A stretch of DNA of 64,000 bases, taken from NCBI GenBank assembly GCA_038087015.1, contig JASBNA010000023.1, positions 310,001 through 374,000 of the forward strand, given 5' to 3'. The translations under genes and the position numbers were made by a program. The stretch comes from Cerrena zonata (lineage: Eukaryota; Basidiomycota; Agaricomycetes; Polyporales; Cerrenaceae). Shown piece after piece: positions 28,380 to 38,821 of this stretch; position 1 is the first letter of the stretch; every line of letters starts with the position of its first letter. The notes below the pieces were generated by a model. That model ran no database searches. It saw nothing but the letters and a program-made list of their open reading frames with translations, and had not been told where the DNA came from.

Positions 28380-30188
28380 ATGGTAAATAGTAATAAATCG
28401 ATTCCATCGTACGAGAAAGCATTGAATGACGAGTTTCAAAAAATATATCAGGAATTATCCCAGTTAAAGAATAATCGAAATAAATATATTAATTCTAAAC
28501 AAGTTTATATAATTTATGATTCCTTTTTATCATTATTACATGATTTGACCTTAACAAGAAAAGATGAAGAATTGAAAGGAATAAGTTTGTCTATACCCAA
28601 TGGGAATGATTTAATAATCGATGATATCTGGCAATTATTATCATTATGTTTCTTAACTTGTGGATTAATCAAATTTGCTCCAGCAACTTATTCGTCATTA
28701 AGCACAGTTAATAAGTTATTGAGTCATTTAAAAGAGTGTCAAGTGTATACCATGGAGGATTTAAGACCAATCAAGGAACGGTTAGATAATATTAAAGAAA
28801 TTATTAGTAATAGTGAAACTCAAACTATTGAAGAAGCACAAGAAGAAGAAGAATTTCAAATAGCAAATGGAGAAAAAAAAATTATTGATGATAATGGAGA
28901 TGAACATTCAATTATATCTCATAAAAGAGAAGAAAGTTTATTATTAAGAAATAAATTGAACAAATGTCAACAAGTGTATAATGAATTAGAAGAAAGTTTT
29001 AAATCAATACCATCCGATTTGAAACCTTTCTTTAATGAATTAATTAAAATTAGGAAAAGTTTGTTAAATTATTTAACCAATGATATTAATAAATCAAAAG
29101 ATGTCACCCCAGTACCAGAATCCACCGAAAATCCAATTACTCAATATTCAAATGAAAAACTGATTAAAGGTAATGAATTATCTAAAAAATTAAACGAATT
29201 GAAAACCCAATTGAAAATAATCGAATCCAAAAGAAATGAAGATGGGAAATTCACTAGTGAAGTTGGTACTGAAAAACAATTAAAATATTCCCAAATGATT
29301 TTAAATGGTTTATTAGATGATTGTAACAATTTAATTAATGATGTTTCAATTCAACAGGAATCAAGTGACATATCATTATTATTTCAATCATTATCAACTA
29401 ACGATGATGAATATATTGAAATGTTTAAAAAATTATATAACCAATTAATCGAATTAAAATTAACTTTAGAAAATTTATTAATAACTCGTCGTTGGACAAT
29501 GAGAGAAACTGATTTATACAATTATCAAAAATCTCTTAAAGTTATAGATGATGATAGAATTCAACTCAATAATAAAATCAATTCAAAACCTTCATCATCG
29601 AAAAATATTAAAAGATTACAAATTTTAATATTATATTTGTTAAGAAGATGTTATTCTTTGATTTATAAATTATTAGAAAGTTCAGAACCGGTTTCTGAAT
29701 CTTTACAACCAATCCATAATCAATTATCAACTGTTCGTCGATGCTTATTAGAAATTAAAAGAATTGATGGCTTAAATAATTTAAGAGAATTATATCCCTT
29801 TCAATTTAAATTGGCGTCTTTAGATAACTTGAGAAGTGATGGGAAATTTATCATAAATAATCAAATTCCCGAAGGTCAAGGTACTTTAAATGCTTTATTA
29901 GCTGAATGTTTTGATATAATTCATGAATTGAAAATTGAATTAGAAGAAAAAGAAGAACAAAACGACGACGATGAAACCGATCCAAAACCTTATACTACTC
30001 CCAATTCTAAAAATGACTTTGATAATATAACCGATGATGAAGACATTAATCCCGATGATGAAGTTGAATTAAAAAGAAATCGTTATGTTGGTTTTAATGA
30101 AGCAGATTACGATCAAGATAGTGAAAGCGATTTCGATGCAGAAGATGATGCTTCGATCTCTGAATACGAAGATAATGATTACTATTAA
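28380..30188 (+). CDS. CUB1: UPF0662 family protein (YPL260W/Cub1 type)
   Basis: A 602-residue, largely helical cytosolic/nuclear protein matching the fungal UPF0662 family (S. cerevisiae YPL260W, S. pombe C30C2.08). The best-conserved block is CFLTCGLIKFAPATYSSLST followed by VNKLLSHLKECQVYTMEDL and RPIKERLD (about 92-142). A second half with repeated helices (about 195-510) and an acidic C-terminal tail (EDINPDDEVEL, SEYEDNDYY) complete it. The yeast protein has been linked to proteasome-related stress and DNA-damage phenotypes; its molecular activity is not settled. The length is close to the family's (about 550 in S. cerevisiae), with extra Asn/Asp-rich inserts. No signal or membrane segment is present. 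Confidence 0.85.
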   Translation: MVNSNKSIPSYEKALNDEFQKIYQELSQLKNNRNKYINSKQVYIIYDSFLSLLHDLTLTRKDEELKGISLSIPNGNDLIIDDIWQLLSLCFLTCGLIKFAPATYSSLSTVNKLLSHLKECQVYTMEDLRPIKERLDNIKEIISNSETQTIEEAQEEEEFQIANGEKKIIDDNGDEHSIISHKREESLLLRNKLNKCQQVYNELEESFKSIPSDLKPFFNELIKIRKSLLNYLTNDINKSKDVTPVPESTENPITQYSNEKLIKGNELSKKLNELKTQLKIIESKRNEDGKFTSEVGTEKQLKYSQMILNGLLDDCNNLINDVSIQQESSDISLLFQSLSTNDDEYIEMFKKLYNQLIELKLTLENLLITRRWTMRETDLYNYQKSLKVIDDDRIQLNNKINSKPSSSKNIKRLQILILYLLRRCYSLIYKLLESSEPVSESLQPIHNQLSTVRRCLLEIKRIDGLNNLRELYPFQFKLASLDNLRSDGKFIINNQIPEGQGTLNALLAECFDIIHELKIELEEKEEQNDDDETDPKPYTTPNSKNDFDNITDDEDINPDDEVELKRNRYVGFNEADYDQDSESDFDAEDDASISEYEDNDYY

Positions 30189-30574
30189 ATAGGTTTATTT
30201 ATACTTTATACTGTACTTTTGCCTGTAGAAACTTCATGCTCTAGACTCTTTATACTGTCTGTAGACTACATCGGTACCGCAGAGTACAATTTTTTTTTTT
30301 TTCAAAAATGAGAATTTACCGGCAAAACATCAAATCTTTTTCTCTTTTTCTCTTTTTCTTTTCTTCCTGAATTCACTTTATTGCTATCCATCGATACTAG
30401 ACTAATCAAGCCGTTTATAGTGTCCGTTGAGTTGTGAAGCATTTATCGAGTCCATATAAGTTATTTGAGCCTGGTGCTTACCATTATTTCTTAGAGCATT
30501 CATAGATTTTACAGCGGTTAGGTTGTCTTTTTGGAAAAATTTTTATAGATAATATTTATTAGAAGCCTTCAAAG
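30189..30574. other. intergenic region, CUB1 to STS1
   Basis: 386 bp with a T12-type run near 30292-30301 and CTTTTT repeats. No gene is seen. Confidence 0.5.
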
Positions 30575-31582
30575 ATGATGTCTACTGGGTTTTCATGGGG
30601 TGCCAAACCCCTTGATTCTGCAAGCAATGATGATTCAAATACCCATACCAGCATACCAAGATATACCCCTGTGGTTAGACCAGTGGCTAGAAAAAGAAAA
30701 CTTCATGATGAAGAAAGTAAAGTTCACAAGCCAGCATCCAATAATAGAAGATTCCATGCTCCTGCTAGACATAAGAAGACCAAGACCCCAAGAATTGTTG
30801 GCCAACCTTTGCCCATCCACAGACTTATCGAAGTTTTGGATCATAAGTCATTGCAAACTTTATTAGAAGATTTGGTCAAGATTCATCCAGAAACTGCTAA
30901 TACTATTCATAAATTATCACCAAAACCTTGTACTAAGAGTTCTATTGCTTTAATCAGGGAGAAATTCGATAATATCATAAATCATTTACCTTATAAATGC
31001 GATGTTGAAAGCGATTATTCGTATTTAAGAGTTAAACCTCATATAAATGAATTTTTAAACTGTTTGTCTGATTTTATATTAAACTTGTTACCTCCAATTG
31101 AAACAAACATTTCTCGTTCGGTTGAATTCTTGGATATGATTACTAATTTAATCCACGAATTACCTAATTTTACTAATCATGAATTTCAATATACTAGATC
31201 TATGGCTTATGAACAAATTTCCAATACCTGGTTAATTGTTTTAAGCCAAAGATTTGATCATCCTCTTGATGATGACTCTATTGATTCTGCATTTGTATCA
31301 AATTCAACTCCTTCTTCTCCTCCTTCCAATTCTTCAAATACTTCTTCTGCTAATTTGGAATTGATTAAAATTATTGAAGATATGAATTTACAAAGCTGTT
31401 TGGAAAAACATAATAATACCTCTCTTGGTAAATTTAAACTAGTGATTGATTTCATCAAATCTGAATTAGATAATTATGAACAACTTAGCCAATCTTTGAA
31501 TGGTGGCCCTACTAATATCTTGAATGACCTCATCACGGTTGATTACTCTAATTTTGCTATCACTGCTAGAACTTCCCATTGA
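30575..31582 (+). CDS. STS1: nuclear proteasome tethering factor Sts1 (Cut8 family)
   Basis: A 335-residue Cut8/Sts1-type factor that brings proteasomes into the nucleus through importin-alpha (Srp1). The N-terminus has FSWGAK, a basic NLS-like RKRKLHDEE (38-46) and KKTKTPR. The conserved core begins with GQPLPIHRLIEVLDHKSLQ (about 76-94) and continues through LLEDLVKIHP and the helical bundle to about residue 235. A Ser-rich linker and a C-terminal helix follow. Length and order match the Candida proteins. A second ATG at 30578 directly follows the first. The protein is expected to be short-lived, because the N-terminal lysines of Cut8 are ubiquitination targets (family knowledge). Confidence 0.9.
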   Translation: MMSTGFSWGAKPLDSASNDDSNTHTSIPRYTPVVRPVARKRKLHDEESKVHKPASNNRRFHAPARHKKTKTPRIVGQPLPIHRLIEVLDHKSLQTLLEDLVKIHPETANTIHKLSPKPCTKSSIALIREKFDNIINHLPYKCDVESDYSYLRVKPHINEFLNCLSDFILNLLPPIETNISRSVEFLDMITNLIHELPNFTNHEFQYTRSMAYEQISNTWLIVLSQRFDHPLDDDSIDSAFVSNSTPSSPPSNSSNTSSANLELIKIIEDMNLQSCLEKHNNTSLGKFKLVIDFIKSELDNYEQLSQSLNGGPTNILNDLITVDYSNFAITARTSH

Positions 31583-31801
31583 TTCTACATTTTTCTTGCG
31601 TATATATTCATGATTCCATTTCATTTCTCCTATTCTTTTATATATATATATTTTGGTTATTGTCATACTTCTCTTTCTCTTCATTACCTCTGCATCTTCC
31701 TTCTCCATTAATTAATTAATTTCTACGGCTCTTTTTATTGACTATATCGTTGTAGATATTGGATTTTATATAATATACACAGTTCTCTATTAAAAATAAA
31801 C

Positions 31802-33355
31802 TCATTTGAATCTGGCTAATGCTGAATCTAATTCATCCGCTTCTTCGTCGTCATCTTCGATTATACCCATACGTTGTTTTTCTCTTGCTTCTTTCTGTAA
31901 TTGGATGTTTCTTTCGGTTCTTAATCTTCTTTCATCCATACTCAGTTGACTCTTTCTTTGTAAGTAATTCTTTCCCTTATGATCATCATCATCATGAGCA
32001 ATGGTTTCAATAACATTACCTTGTGGTCCTATTCTTATGCCATTGGCTCTAGCATTAACAGTACCAATAACATTTGGATCTAAAGTAATAGTATCTGGAG
32101 CCAATTTATTAAGTAATCCTTTAACTTCGGATTCTTGTCTTTGTTTAACTGATTCATATGGATTCAATTCTAATGCATCATAATTGGCTTCACCAGATCC
32201 TGGAATAATTAATGAGGAAATCCCCTTTTGGTGTCCAACCCCTAAAATATCTTCAAATGGAACATACTTGATTTTATCGATTTTTGATCCTGGAATCAAA
32301 TGATTCATATATGGATGAGTTTGCTTGGTTTTAAAAATGTCTTTCCAAACTGTAACGTGTGGTCCCCACCCAACTGATAATAATCCAGTATCCGATATAT
32401 CTAAACTAGTTGCAGGGGTTGGTGTATAATAAGTATCTATAGGTTCTAATTTTCTTAAATCCCATATTTTCAATGATTTGTCACTCCCACTAACTGCCAT
32501 ATATTTACCTTCTCTATCTATTGCCAAGTCTCTTATTGGTCCTCTAGCTGATTGCATCTTTACTAATGGGGTAGTCATACTTGGTGACCATAATGAAACA
32601 ACACCATTACCATGACCCAAATGCATAACTGCATTCCATGGGTTTTGTTTCATGGCTTGTGTTGGTCCTAATTTTGTTCGATGTTCACTAACTAATATAC
32701 CAGTGGAAACATCATGGTATCTTAAAAATCCGGTGTTTCCTGCGGTTGTTAATAAGAAATGATATGGTAAAAAGTCTAATAGTGTAGTATCAATGTGTTG
32801 TTTCATTCGATGGATTTCAGCTCCTGATTTATCATATATAAAAGTATACTTCTTTTGAGCTGCTGCAAAATATTGATCATTATGTAAATATTTAACAGCA
32901 TGAACAGTCTCATTCAAATGAAGTTCACAATCTAACTGTCCTGTTCTCCAATCCATAGATGCAACATGCCCTTTTCTACCTGCTATTAAGAGGCCTCTAC
33001 CATTTCTAGTATAGTCAAGATTATACGGTCCGAATTCATTCAACTGTAATTCAAATTTTTTATTAGCAGTACTTTGATCAACTACTTCTGCTATATCATC
33101 TTGCTTGAACTTGAAGGTCTTTTCCATTGGGCCCTCGGCCTCTAATAAACCTTCGTTTTCTTGCAACAACAAATCGGTCCCTGCTGCTGATCTAACTGCA
33201 TCCTTATACTGTCTATCGATTCTTTTCATCCCAGAGTTTAATCTTTTATTTTTCGAATTGTATTTGGTTTTCTTGAACTTCCCTCCTCTCTGGTACTTCT
33301 CACTTCCTGCTCTTTCGGGCACCTTGCCCGAAGAATTAGCGTTCTTGGCTCCCAT
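31802..33355 (-). CDS. UTP7: U3 snoRNP/SSU processome WD-repeat protein Utp7
   Basis: A 517-residue nucleolar WD40 protein, homologue of human WDR46 (BING4), required for 18S rRNA maturation in the small-subunit processome. A basic N-terminus (KFKKTKYNSKNKR) is followed by the WD propeller (about 105-370). Recognisable blades include SGSDKSLKIWDLRKLEP, LSVGWGPHVTVWKDIF and FEDILGVGHQKGISSLIIPG. A BING4 C-terminal domain and a basic/acidic tail (RLRTERNIQLQKEAREKQR) complete it. The promoter carries a PAC-type GATGAGATGA (33426-33435) and an adjacent T tract, as in other ribosome-biogenesis genes. It is divergent from URA9 with 282 bp between the starts. Confidence 0.95.
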   Translation of the reverse strand: MGAKNANSSGKVPERAGSEKYQRGGKFKKTKYNSKNKRLNSGMKRIDRQYKDAVRSAAGTDLLLQENEGLLEAEGPMEKTFKFKQDDIAEVVDQSTANKKFELQLNEFGPYNLDYTRNGRGLLIAGRKGHVASMDWRTGQLDCELHLNETVHAVKYLHNDQYFAAAQKKYTFIYDKSGAEIHRMKQHIDTTLLDFLPYHFLLTTAGNTGFLRYHDVSTGILVSEHRTKLGPTQAMKQNPWNAVMHLGHGNGVVSLWSPSMTTPLVKMQSARGPIRDLAIDREGKYMAVSGSDKSLKIWDLRKLEPIDTYYTPTPATSLDISDTGLLSVGWGPHVTVWKDIFKTKQTHPYMNHLIPGSKIDKIKYVPFEDILGVGHQKGISSLIIPGSGEANYDALELNPYESVKQRQESEVKGLLNKLAPDTITLDPNVIGTVNARANGIRIGPQGNVIETIAHDDDDHKGKNYLQRKSQLSMDERRLRTERNIQLQKEAREKQRMGIIEDDDEEADELDSALARFK

Positions 33356-33425
33356 TGCTTATACTGCCTGTTGAAGATTGAACCACTTAAACTGAAGCTT
33401 TTGAAAAGTTTGCAATATCTTCCAA

Positions 33426-33435
33426 GATGAGATGA
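33426..33435 (+). promoter_or_regulatory. PAC motif upstream of UTP7
   Basis: GATGAGATGA beside AAATTTTTTTTTTT (RRPE-like) lies 71 bp upstream of the UTP7 start. PAC plus RRPE is the classic ribosome-biogenesis promoter combination in yeasts. Confidence 0.6.
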
Positions 33436-33476
33436 TCTTCAGCCTAAATTTTTTTTTTTTTCGCAAGTTCATTATG

Positions 33477-33487
33477 TGTACGGGTGT
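33477..33487 (+). promoter_or_regulatory. Rap1/RPG-type box in the UTP7-URA9 promoter
   Basis: TGTACGGGTGT is the exact reverse complement of an ACACCCGTACA RPG box. It lies 122 bp from the UTP7 start and 151 bp from the URA9 start. Confidence 0.5.
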
Positions 33488-33637
33488 TTCACTGATGCTC
33501 ACTCCACTTTTTTTTGGTTGTTCAATTAATTTTTCAGTATCACCAGGTGTAAAAACCATTGAATTGATTCTTTTATATATTCAATCCTAGTCCAAGTGCT
33601 TGATTGTGAATTGCAGAGGGATCTAGCAAGGAGGGAT

Positions 33638-34990
33638 ATGATGAACAGGTCTTTTTTCTCGCGTAGCACCGTCCAGATCGGTAGAAAGGTTGCTTATAAT
33701 CAAAGACAGACGTTTACCACCAATGCCAAACTTCCAATCTTGAAGTCAAGCGTACTTCCAAGATCAATTTTATGGGCAGTTGGGTTGGCTGGAGCAGCCG
33801 TAGGTGGGTTCTATTTGGCAGATGCAAGATCTGCATTCCACGAGTATGTTCTATGCCCAATTATCAGGGCCTCCACCAGTGCTGAACAAGGTCATAAGCT
33901 AGGTATACTTTTCATGAAGTATGGGTTGACCCCAAGATTGCTTGATGATGAAACATACGACACTTCCGATGTCTTGGGAGTAGATGTTTTTGGAACCAAA
34001 TTGAAATCACCCATTGGGTTGGCTGCTGGTCTTGATAAGGATGGTGAAGCTATTGAATCATTGTTCAATTGTGGGTTCTCTTACGTCGAGATTGGTTCCA
34101 TTACTCCAGAACCCCAACCCGGTAACCCGCAGCCTCGTTTCTTTAGATTGCCAAGAGACGATGCTGTAATCAATAGATATGGTTTTAACTCTAGCGGACA
34201 CTTTAATGTTGTGGCCACTTTGAAGCTTCGTTTTGAAAAATTACTCCAGAAATTTCAAAGAAACAACTCGCCAGACTCTGAAATTCCTTCCAATGCGTTT
34301 AGAAATGGTAAATTGTTAGCAGTCAACTTGGGTAAGAATAAGTTTGGTGATGAAGTCACCGATTATGTCAAAGGTGTTGAGAGATTGGGTCCTTATGCTG
34401 ATGTTTTGGTTATTAATGTTTCGTCTCCAAACACCCCGGGTTTGAGAGATTTGCAAAACGAACTGAAGCTCACAAGCTTATTGTCTACTGTTGTTGCTGA
34501 AAGAAACGTCTTGCACAAAAACTTATTGGGTAAAAAGCCTCCGGTGCTAGTCAAAGTTGCTCCCGACTTAACTGAGCCTGAAATCGAGTCTATTGCCACT
34601 GCAGCCAAAACTGCCAAGGTCGACGGTATCATTATCTCCAATACCACCATCCAAAGACCGAAGAGTACCTTGAAGACCACTGACAACAATTTGGTCGACC
34701 AAACCGGTGGGTTATCTGGTAAACCTTTGAAACCCATCGCTTTACAGGCCTTAAGACATTTACGCAAGTACACCAAGGACTCAGACTTGGTCCTTGTGGG
34801 ATGCGGTGGTATCTCTAGTGGTAAAGATGCTTTGGAATTTGGTAAAGCTGGTGCTACTTTTATTGAGCTTTATACCGCATTTGCCTATAAGGGTCCTGGT
34901 TTACCAGGTAAAATCAGAGATGAGTTGATTGCCGAATTGAAGAAGGAAGGCAAGACATGGCAACAGATCATTGGTCAAGATGACAAGTAA
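33638..34990 (+). CDS. URA9: mitochondrial dihydroorotate dehydrogenase (class 2)
   Basis: A 450-residue quinone-dependent dihydroorotate dehydrogenase of the mitochondrial inner membrane, the fourth step of pyrimidine synthesis. It has an Arg-rich presequence, an inner-membrane anchor ([20 protein letters not shown], about 44-63), the FMN site ([12 protein letters not shown]), a [19 protein letters not shown] block and NRYGFNSSG. The catalytic-serine region ([11 protein letters not shown]) has serine rather than the cysteine of class 1 enzymes. ISNTT and GGLSGKPL complete the signature. S. cerevisiae has instead a cytosolic class 1 enzyme, so this gene points to a non-Saccharomycetaceae yeast. 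The first ATG is at 33638; another directly follows at 33641. Confidence 0.95.
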   Translation: MMNRSFFSRSTVQIGRKVAYNQRQTFTTNAKLPILKSSVLPRSILWAVGLAGAAVGGFYLADARSAFHEYVLCPIIRASTSAEQGHKLGILFMKYGLTPRLLDDETYDTSDVLGVDVFGTKLKSPIGLAAGLDKDGEAIESLFNCGFSYVEIGSITPEPQPGNPQPRFFRLPRDDAVINRYGFNSSGHFNVVATLKLRFEKLLQKFQRNNSPDSEIPSNAFRNGKLLAVNLGKNKFGDEVTDYVKGVERLGPYADVLVINVSSPNTPGLRDLQNELKLTSLLSTVVAERNVLHKNLLGKKPPVLVKVAPDLTEPEIESIATAAKTAKVDGIIISNTTIQRPKSTLKTTDNNLVDQTGGLSGKPLKPIALQALRHLRKYTKDSDLVLVGCGGISSGKDALEFGKAGATFIELYTAFAYKGPGLPGKIRDELIAELKKEGKTWQQIIGQDDK

Positions 34991-35313
34991 AACTGTATTA
35001 ATCTTTAGATACTAACTAATATAAACGTAAAATTTAACTGCAAAATACAACTTCCGACCTATACACGGTCAGATACAAGATGTATTCCGACCGCGTATTG
35101 CTATGAAAAACGTGCGACTCAACTAAAGTCGTAATTCCATAACCGAGCAAACAAAGTCGAAAGACCCCGGTAATTCCGACTAACCGGTAACTTCAAGAGA
35201 AGAAAAAAAGACTTAAAAAAACATCAAAAAAAATCAAAACAAAACTCAAGTCAAAGCATTTCTTTAACGAACAGATCTCCTCTAGTGATTAATTGCCATC
35301 CAGGCAGCAAAGA
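34991..35313. other. intergenic region, URA9 to DAM1
   Basis: 323 bp with imperfect repeats of ACGGTC / GACCGCGTA (about 35062-35098) and two AAAGTCG-type copies (about 35125-35160). No gene is seen. Confidence 0.5.
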
Positions 35314-36198
35314 ATGTCGTCTTCGTCTAAACCAACCACACCAAGGACGTATCATAAGAGTGAGCGCCGACACCTGCATCGGTCGTCGGGTCTTTATAAA
35401 ATTCTTCCGCAATCCCCAAAAGTTCATTATCCAGTAGATCCAGATCAATTACCGCTAGAAACCGAGAATAACTTGGAAAAGATCGAAGACTTATTTGATC
35501 AGGTGGATCAGATGGAGCGACACATGTACGATTTACGAGTTATACAGGATGCCATATCGAATGGATTCAACGAGCCGTTTGCAAGTTTTCTATACGGAAT
35601 GAATATAACAATGTGGTGTAACAATTTTCCTAGTCGTCCTTCCAAAGAGCAATGGGATAAGCTAAAGGAGGTGGAGGGTTTGGATTCGAGAATAGAAGAT
35701 TTGAAACTCAAGGTAAGCCTTCAAAGATCAGAAAATGAAAATTTGAAAGCCAAGTTGAAAACTCCTTCATCCGTAAAACCACCCCCAAGGGTTGAGGCCA
35801 GTGGGTTCGCCCAACCTAAACCACCGGCTAGATCGAATTTATCCAAAGCTAAACTCCCTTCGACAAGATATACACCAGCCCAACAACAGAACACCGTTGC
35901 ATACTCTGACGATACTGACCACAGCACAGAATCATTCATAGTCAATCCCAGAGTCTCGAGGATTCCTCAGCCAGGAGGCAGAAGCAGTCGTCCGTTAGTG
36001 GGGACCTCTGGAACTAGAGAAAGTTCCTCGTCTATCTATGGTGAAAAGGGACCCAATCTCAATCAGCCTCCAAGATACATGAGAGGCCTTTTCGATAGTA
36101 GCAATACCGTAAGGCCATCAGACAGACCAAAAAGAACTTCTGCAGCTTCATCAAGAGGAAGAGTTAATAAATTGGCAAATCGTCCTCCTTTTAGATGA
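35314..36198 (+). CDS. DAM1: DASH/Dam1 complex subunit Dam1
   Basis: A 294-residue outer-kinetochore protein. Dam1 is the microtubule-contacting subunit of the ten-protein DASH ring and a target of the Ipl1/Aurora kinase. The conserved Dam1 domain covers about residues 50-120, with a coiled-coil helix (NLEKIEDLFDQVDQMERHMYDL) and the hallmark FASFLYGMNITMWCNNFP. The rest is disordered, basic and Ser/Thr/Pro-rich, with Aurora-like sites such as RRHLHRSS and RPKRTSAASS. I start at ATG 35314; an upstream open stretch lacks ATG. Confidence 0.92.
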   Translation: MSSSSKPTTPRTYHKSERRHLHRSSGLYKILPQSPKVHYPVDPDQLPLETENNLEKIEDLFDQVDQMERHMYDLRVIQDAISNGFNEPFASFLYGMNITMWCNNFPSRPSKEQWDKLKEVEGLDSRIEDLKLKVSLQRSENENLKAKLKTPSSVKPPPRVEASGFAQPKPPARSNLSKAKLPSTRYTPAQQQNTVAYSDDTDHSTESFIVNPRVSRIPQPGGRSSRPLVGTSGTRESSSSIYGEKGPNLNQPPRYMRGLFDSSNTVRPSDRPKRTSAASSRGRVNKLANRPPFR

Positions 36199-36257
36199 TC
36201 ATCCATCTCAACTGTATAATATGTATATTAGATTCAAAATTACGATTTTTAATAAGT

Positions 36258-36440
36258 TCAGTTTTCTGTAAGCTTAACCATAAGTTCGTACTTTACTTGT
36301 TGAACTGATTTATTCTGTTGACTGGCAATGATTAATAAGTAGTCCTTGTTCTCAATCGAATTGAGAATCTTCTGACGTCTCAATTGCTCTTGATAGCTAA
36401 GCAGACTTGAGTCAGAGACTCCCTGATTGTTTCGATCCAT
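36258..36440 (-). CDS. small hypothetical protein, 60 residues
   Basis: An ATG-initiated 60-codon frame in the DAM1-GET2 gap, convergent with DAM1 and divergent from GET2, overlapping no other gene. The predicted peptide is polar and helical (SYQEQLRRQKILNSIENKDY), with no signal peptide, membrane helix or low complexity. This is unusual for a chance ORF in AT-rich DNA. No family is recognised. Confidence 0.45.
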   Translation of the reverse strand: MDRNNQGVSDSSLLSYQEQLRRQKILNSIENKDYLLIIASQQNKSVQQVKYELMVKLTEN

Positions 36441-36635
36441 AATTCTTCCGGTTGCAAGTCCAATCCTTTGAGAACGGTTGACAGGCTCTTATTATCCAAA
36501 GAATATCGTTTGAAAAGGTTAACAAAAATGAAAAAAAAAAATTTTTGAGAGAAAATTCAACGAGGAAAAGACAAGTTTTGAAAAATTAAAATCCACTTCA
36601 AGAACTTGAATACTTGTATTATCTAAACAGGAACC

Positions 36636-37595
36636 ATGTCTGAGCAGCCATTAAGTGCAGATGACAAAAGACGTCTCTTAAGAGAAAGAAGACATGCCAA
36701 AATGCAACAGGGTAAGGCCTCTGAAAGATTGAATAATATCTTATCTCAGGGTTCATCGGTAAAGTCAGATCAGCCTTCTATATCGGTTTTAGATAAACCT
36801 CAATCCACGCCAAGTCCTTCACTTACTCCTCAAATGTCTAATACATCCCTTTCTGCTGTAAACAAGGACAGTGACCCTGAAGTTCTGGACCTTGATACCA
36901 TCATCAAAGAAAGAGATGGTACTCCGCCAAATAAAGCCCAGCAAGAACCTGATTTTGACGAAATGTTGAACAAAATCTTCGGTGCTGGTGCTCCTGGTGC
37001 TCCTGGTGCTCCTGGTAATCAAGGTGGTGCTGGAAATGGTCAAGAGGACCCAATTTCTCAGATGATGATGAGTCTCCTTAATCAAGATGGTGGTGATGGT
37101 ATGCCCAATTTTGGAAATGAGGCTAATAACGGTCCTCAAAATGCCTATCAACAACAATTGAATGAATATAATGTTTATAATCAGAAATCTTGGAAGTTCA
37201 AGTTTTTAATCATTAGATATACTGCCATTTTGATTAATTTTTTTTACCATTATTTAACCATTGCTGATCTTTCATTCCAATCTTCATCTTACTCTTATGT
37301 GCGTGGCTTGGTTGCTACTTCTCCAACAAATACTTTCATTACTACTTTCCTTTCTATTGAATTGGTCATTTTAACTACATATTTCATTATTGGAACTCAA
37401 AAACATTTATTCAAAACTGCCAGCGAAAATAATCCAATTACAAAACTTTTATCTATGGGCTCACTTGTTTTACCCCAATTACAGCAATACAAATCATTGA
37501 TTGTAAGCATATTGGGATATTGGGATTTACTTGGAATGCTATTGAGTGACATTTCACTCGTAATAGTACTTTTTGGCTTAATAAGTCGCAATTGA
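36636..37595 (+). CDS. GET2: GET complex receptor subunit Get2
   Basis: A 319-residue ER membrane protein that, with Get1, receives tail-anchored proteins from the Get3 ATPase. The N-terminal RRLLRERRHAKMQQGKASER (12-31) contains the RERR Get3-binding helix. A long disordered linker with a GAPGAPGAPG repeat follows, then three C-terminal transmembrane helices (about 187-208, 245-262 and 295-317). Layout and length match Candida Get2. The acidic DEMLNKIFG segment before the repeat is also typical. Confidence 0.93.
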   Translation: MSEQPLSADDKRRLLRERRHAKMQQGKASERLNNILSQGSSVKSDQPSISVLDKPQSTPSPSLTPQMSNTSLSAVNKDSDPEVLDLDTIIKERDGTPPNKAQQEPDFDEMLNKIFGAGAPGAPGAPGNQGGAGNGQEDPISQMMMSLLNQDGGDGMPNFGNEANNGPQNAYQQQLNEYNVYNQKSWKFKFLIIRYTAILINFFYHYLTIADLSFQSSSYSYVRGLVATSPTNTFITTFLSIELVILTTYFIIGTQKHLFKTASENNPITKLLSMGSLVLPQLQQYKSLIVSILGYWDLLGMLLSDISLVIVLFGLISRN

Positions 37596-37651
37596 ACACT
37601 ATATAACATAAATTAAATAAACCGATATATACAAATTTAAAACAACTAAAG

Positions 37652-38821
37652 TTAGAATTTTCTGTGCATGTCTTTACGTTTAGCAGCAATTATTTTATCA
37701 GCACTGGAAAACTGTCTATTTTTCCAGAAACTATAGATTAATAATCCGGTACTTGCAAAGGAAAGACCAAACCAAGTAACTAAATACTGTAAGTGATTAT
37801 TGGTGAAATTGACTTTTGGAACAGCACCAACTGGAACCCCTTGGTCTATGAATTCGAATTCTTGATACTGTAGAGTTTGATCATCATCCGATTCATTACC
37901 AAGAAGTGTAGAAACTTCATTACTTTTTTCAGACTTTGGTTTTATTTTACCAGCTAATTTCTGCCAAACCGATTTTTTATCATCGTTCACTTGTTCAGGT
38001 CCTTTCCAATCAGGATGATCTTTCAAGCTATAAATGACTTGACTATAAATTGGTAAGGATCCCGACTGCTTTGCCATTGCTTCAACATCAGGTATGTAGA
38101 ACAATTTATCACCTGGAGTATGTTCGTATTGTAAATTTGATCTTTTAGGCATAACTCTGAAAAGAGCATGGATTTCAACTTCCCCTTGGGGTAGAGCTAA
38201 ATGAGATAAGTAACCTTTTGAACGAGTTTCAGGAATAACTTTATCTTTGGATATCCAACCTCTTTCAACCAAGATCGGCTCCCCTCCATCAGACCTTATG
38301 AATGGAGTTATAACCAAGTATCCAAGAACCGAATTTCTCATTCTAGGACCCAAAAACATTTCTTGAGAATAATCAAAATGCCCTTTAACTTTAAATCTTC
38401 TGAATTCAAAATCCTTGATAACTTCAGGATCAATGTTTGGTGGTAATTTCTCCAAAGGTGGAGCAGCCAATAAGTCTTCACATTTTGCAATAAGGTCTAC
38501 CTTCCAATTCAAACGTTTAACCTGCCAACATCCAAGGAAAAAACTAATCACAGGCATAGCGATCATTAAACCCAAAAAGAACTTACGCAATATTGGAGTC
38601 TTTGCTTGTTCCGACTTAAGCCTGATATCCGAAGTCGTTGACTTCATTGGGGTCCAATCAATGGTTGGGGTTTTTACTGTTCTTTTTGAAATGAGATGAA
38701 TATTTGGTCTAATGCTTGATAAGTGACTGCGTACACCGGCCCTGGGTACCATTGTGTGCAATGGTCTGTAGAACGATACGGTCCTCATGCCACGGCCTAT
38801 TCCAATCCGTGAAATCATCAT
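37652..38821 (-). CDS. SHY1: cytochrome c oxidase assembly factor Shy1 (SURF1 family)
   Basis: A 389-residue mitochondrial inner-membrane protein needed for Cox1 maturation and heme-a handling. An Arg-rich presequence precedes the first transmembrane helix (RKFFLGLMIAMPVISFFLGCWQV, about 79-101). The SURF1 signatures follow: FEFRRFKVKGHFDYSQEMFLGPR and ILVERGWISKDKV. The second transmembrane helix (LQYLVTWFGLSFASTGLLIYSF) ends the core. A Candida-type insertion (about 285-325, Lys/Ser/Asp-rich) separates the domain from the last strand. A second ATG follows immediately at 38818. Confidence 0.93.
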   Translation of the reverse strand: MMISRIGIGRGMRTVSFYRPLHTMVPRAGVRSHLSSIRPNIHLISKRTVKTPTIDWTPMKSTTSDIRLKSEQAKTPILRKFFLGLMIAMPVISFFLGCWQVKRLNWKVDLIAKCEDLLAAPPLEKLPPNIDPEVIKDFEFRRFKVKGHFDYSQEMFLGPRMRNSVLGYLVITPFIRSDGGEPILVERGWISKDKVIPETRSKGYLSHLALPQGEVEIHALFRVMPKRSNLQYEHTPGDKLFYIPDVEAMAKQSGSLPIYSQVIYSLKDHPDWKGPEQVNDDKKSVWQKLAGKIKPKSEKSNEVSTLLGNESDDDQTLQYQEFEFIDQGVPVGAVPKVNFTNNHLQYLVTWFGLSFASTGLLIYSFWKNRQFSSADKIIAAKRKDMHRKF

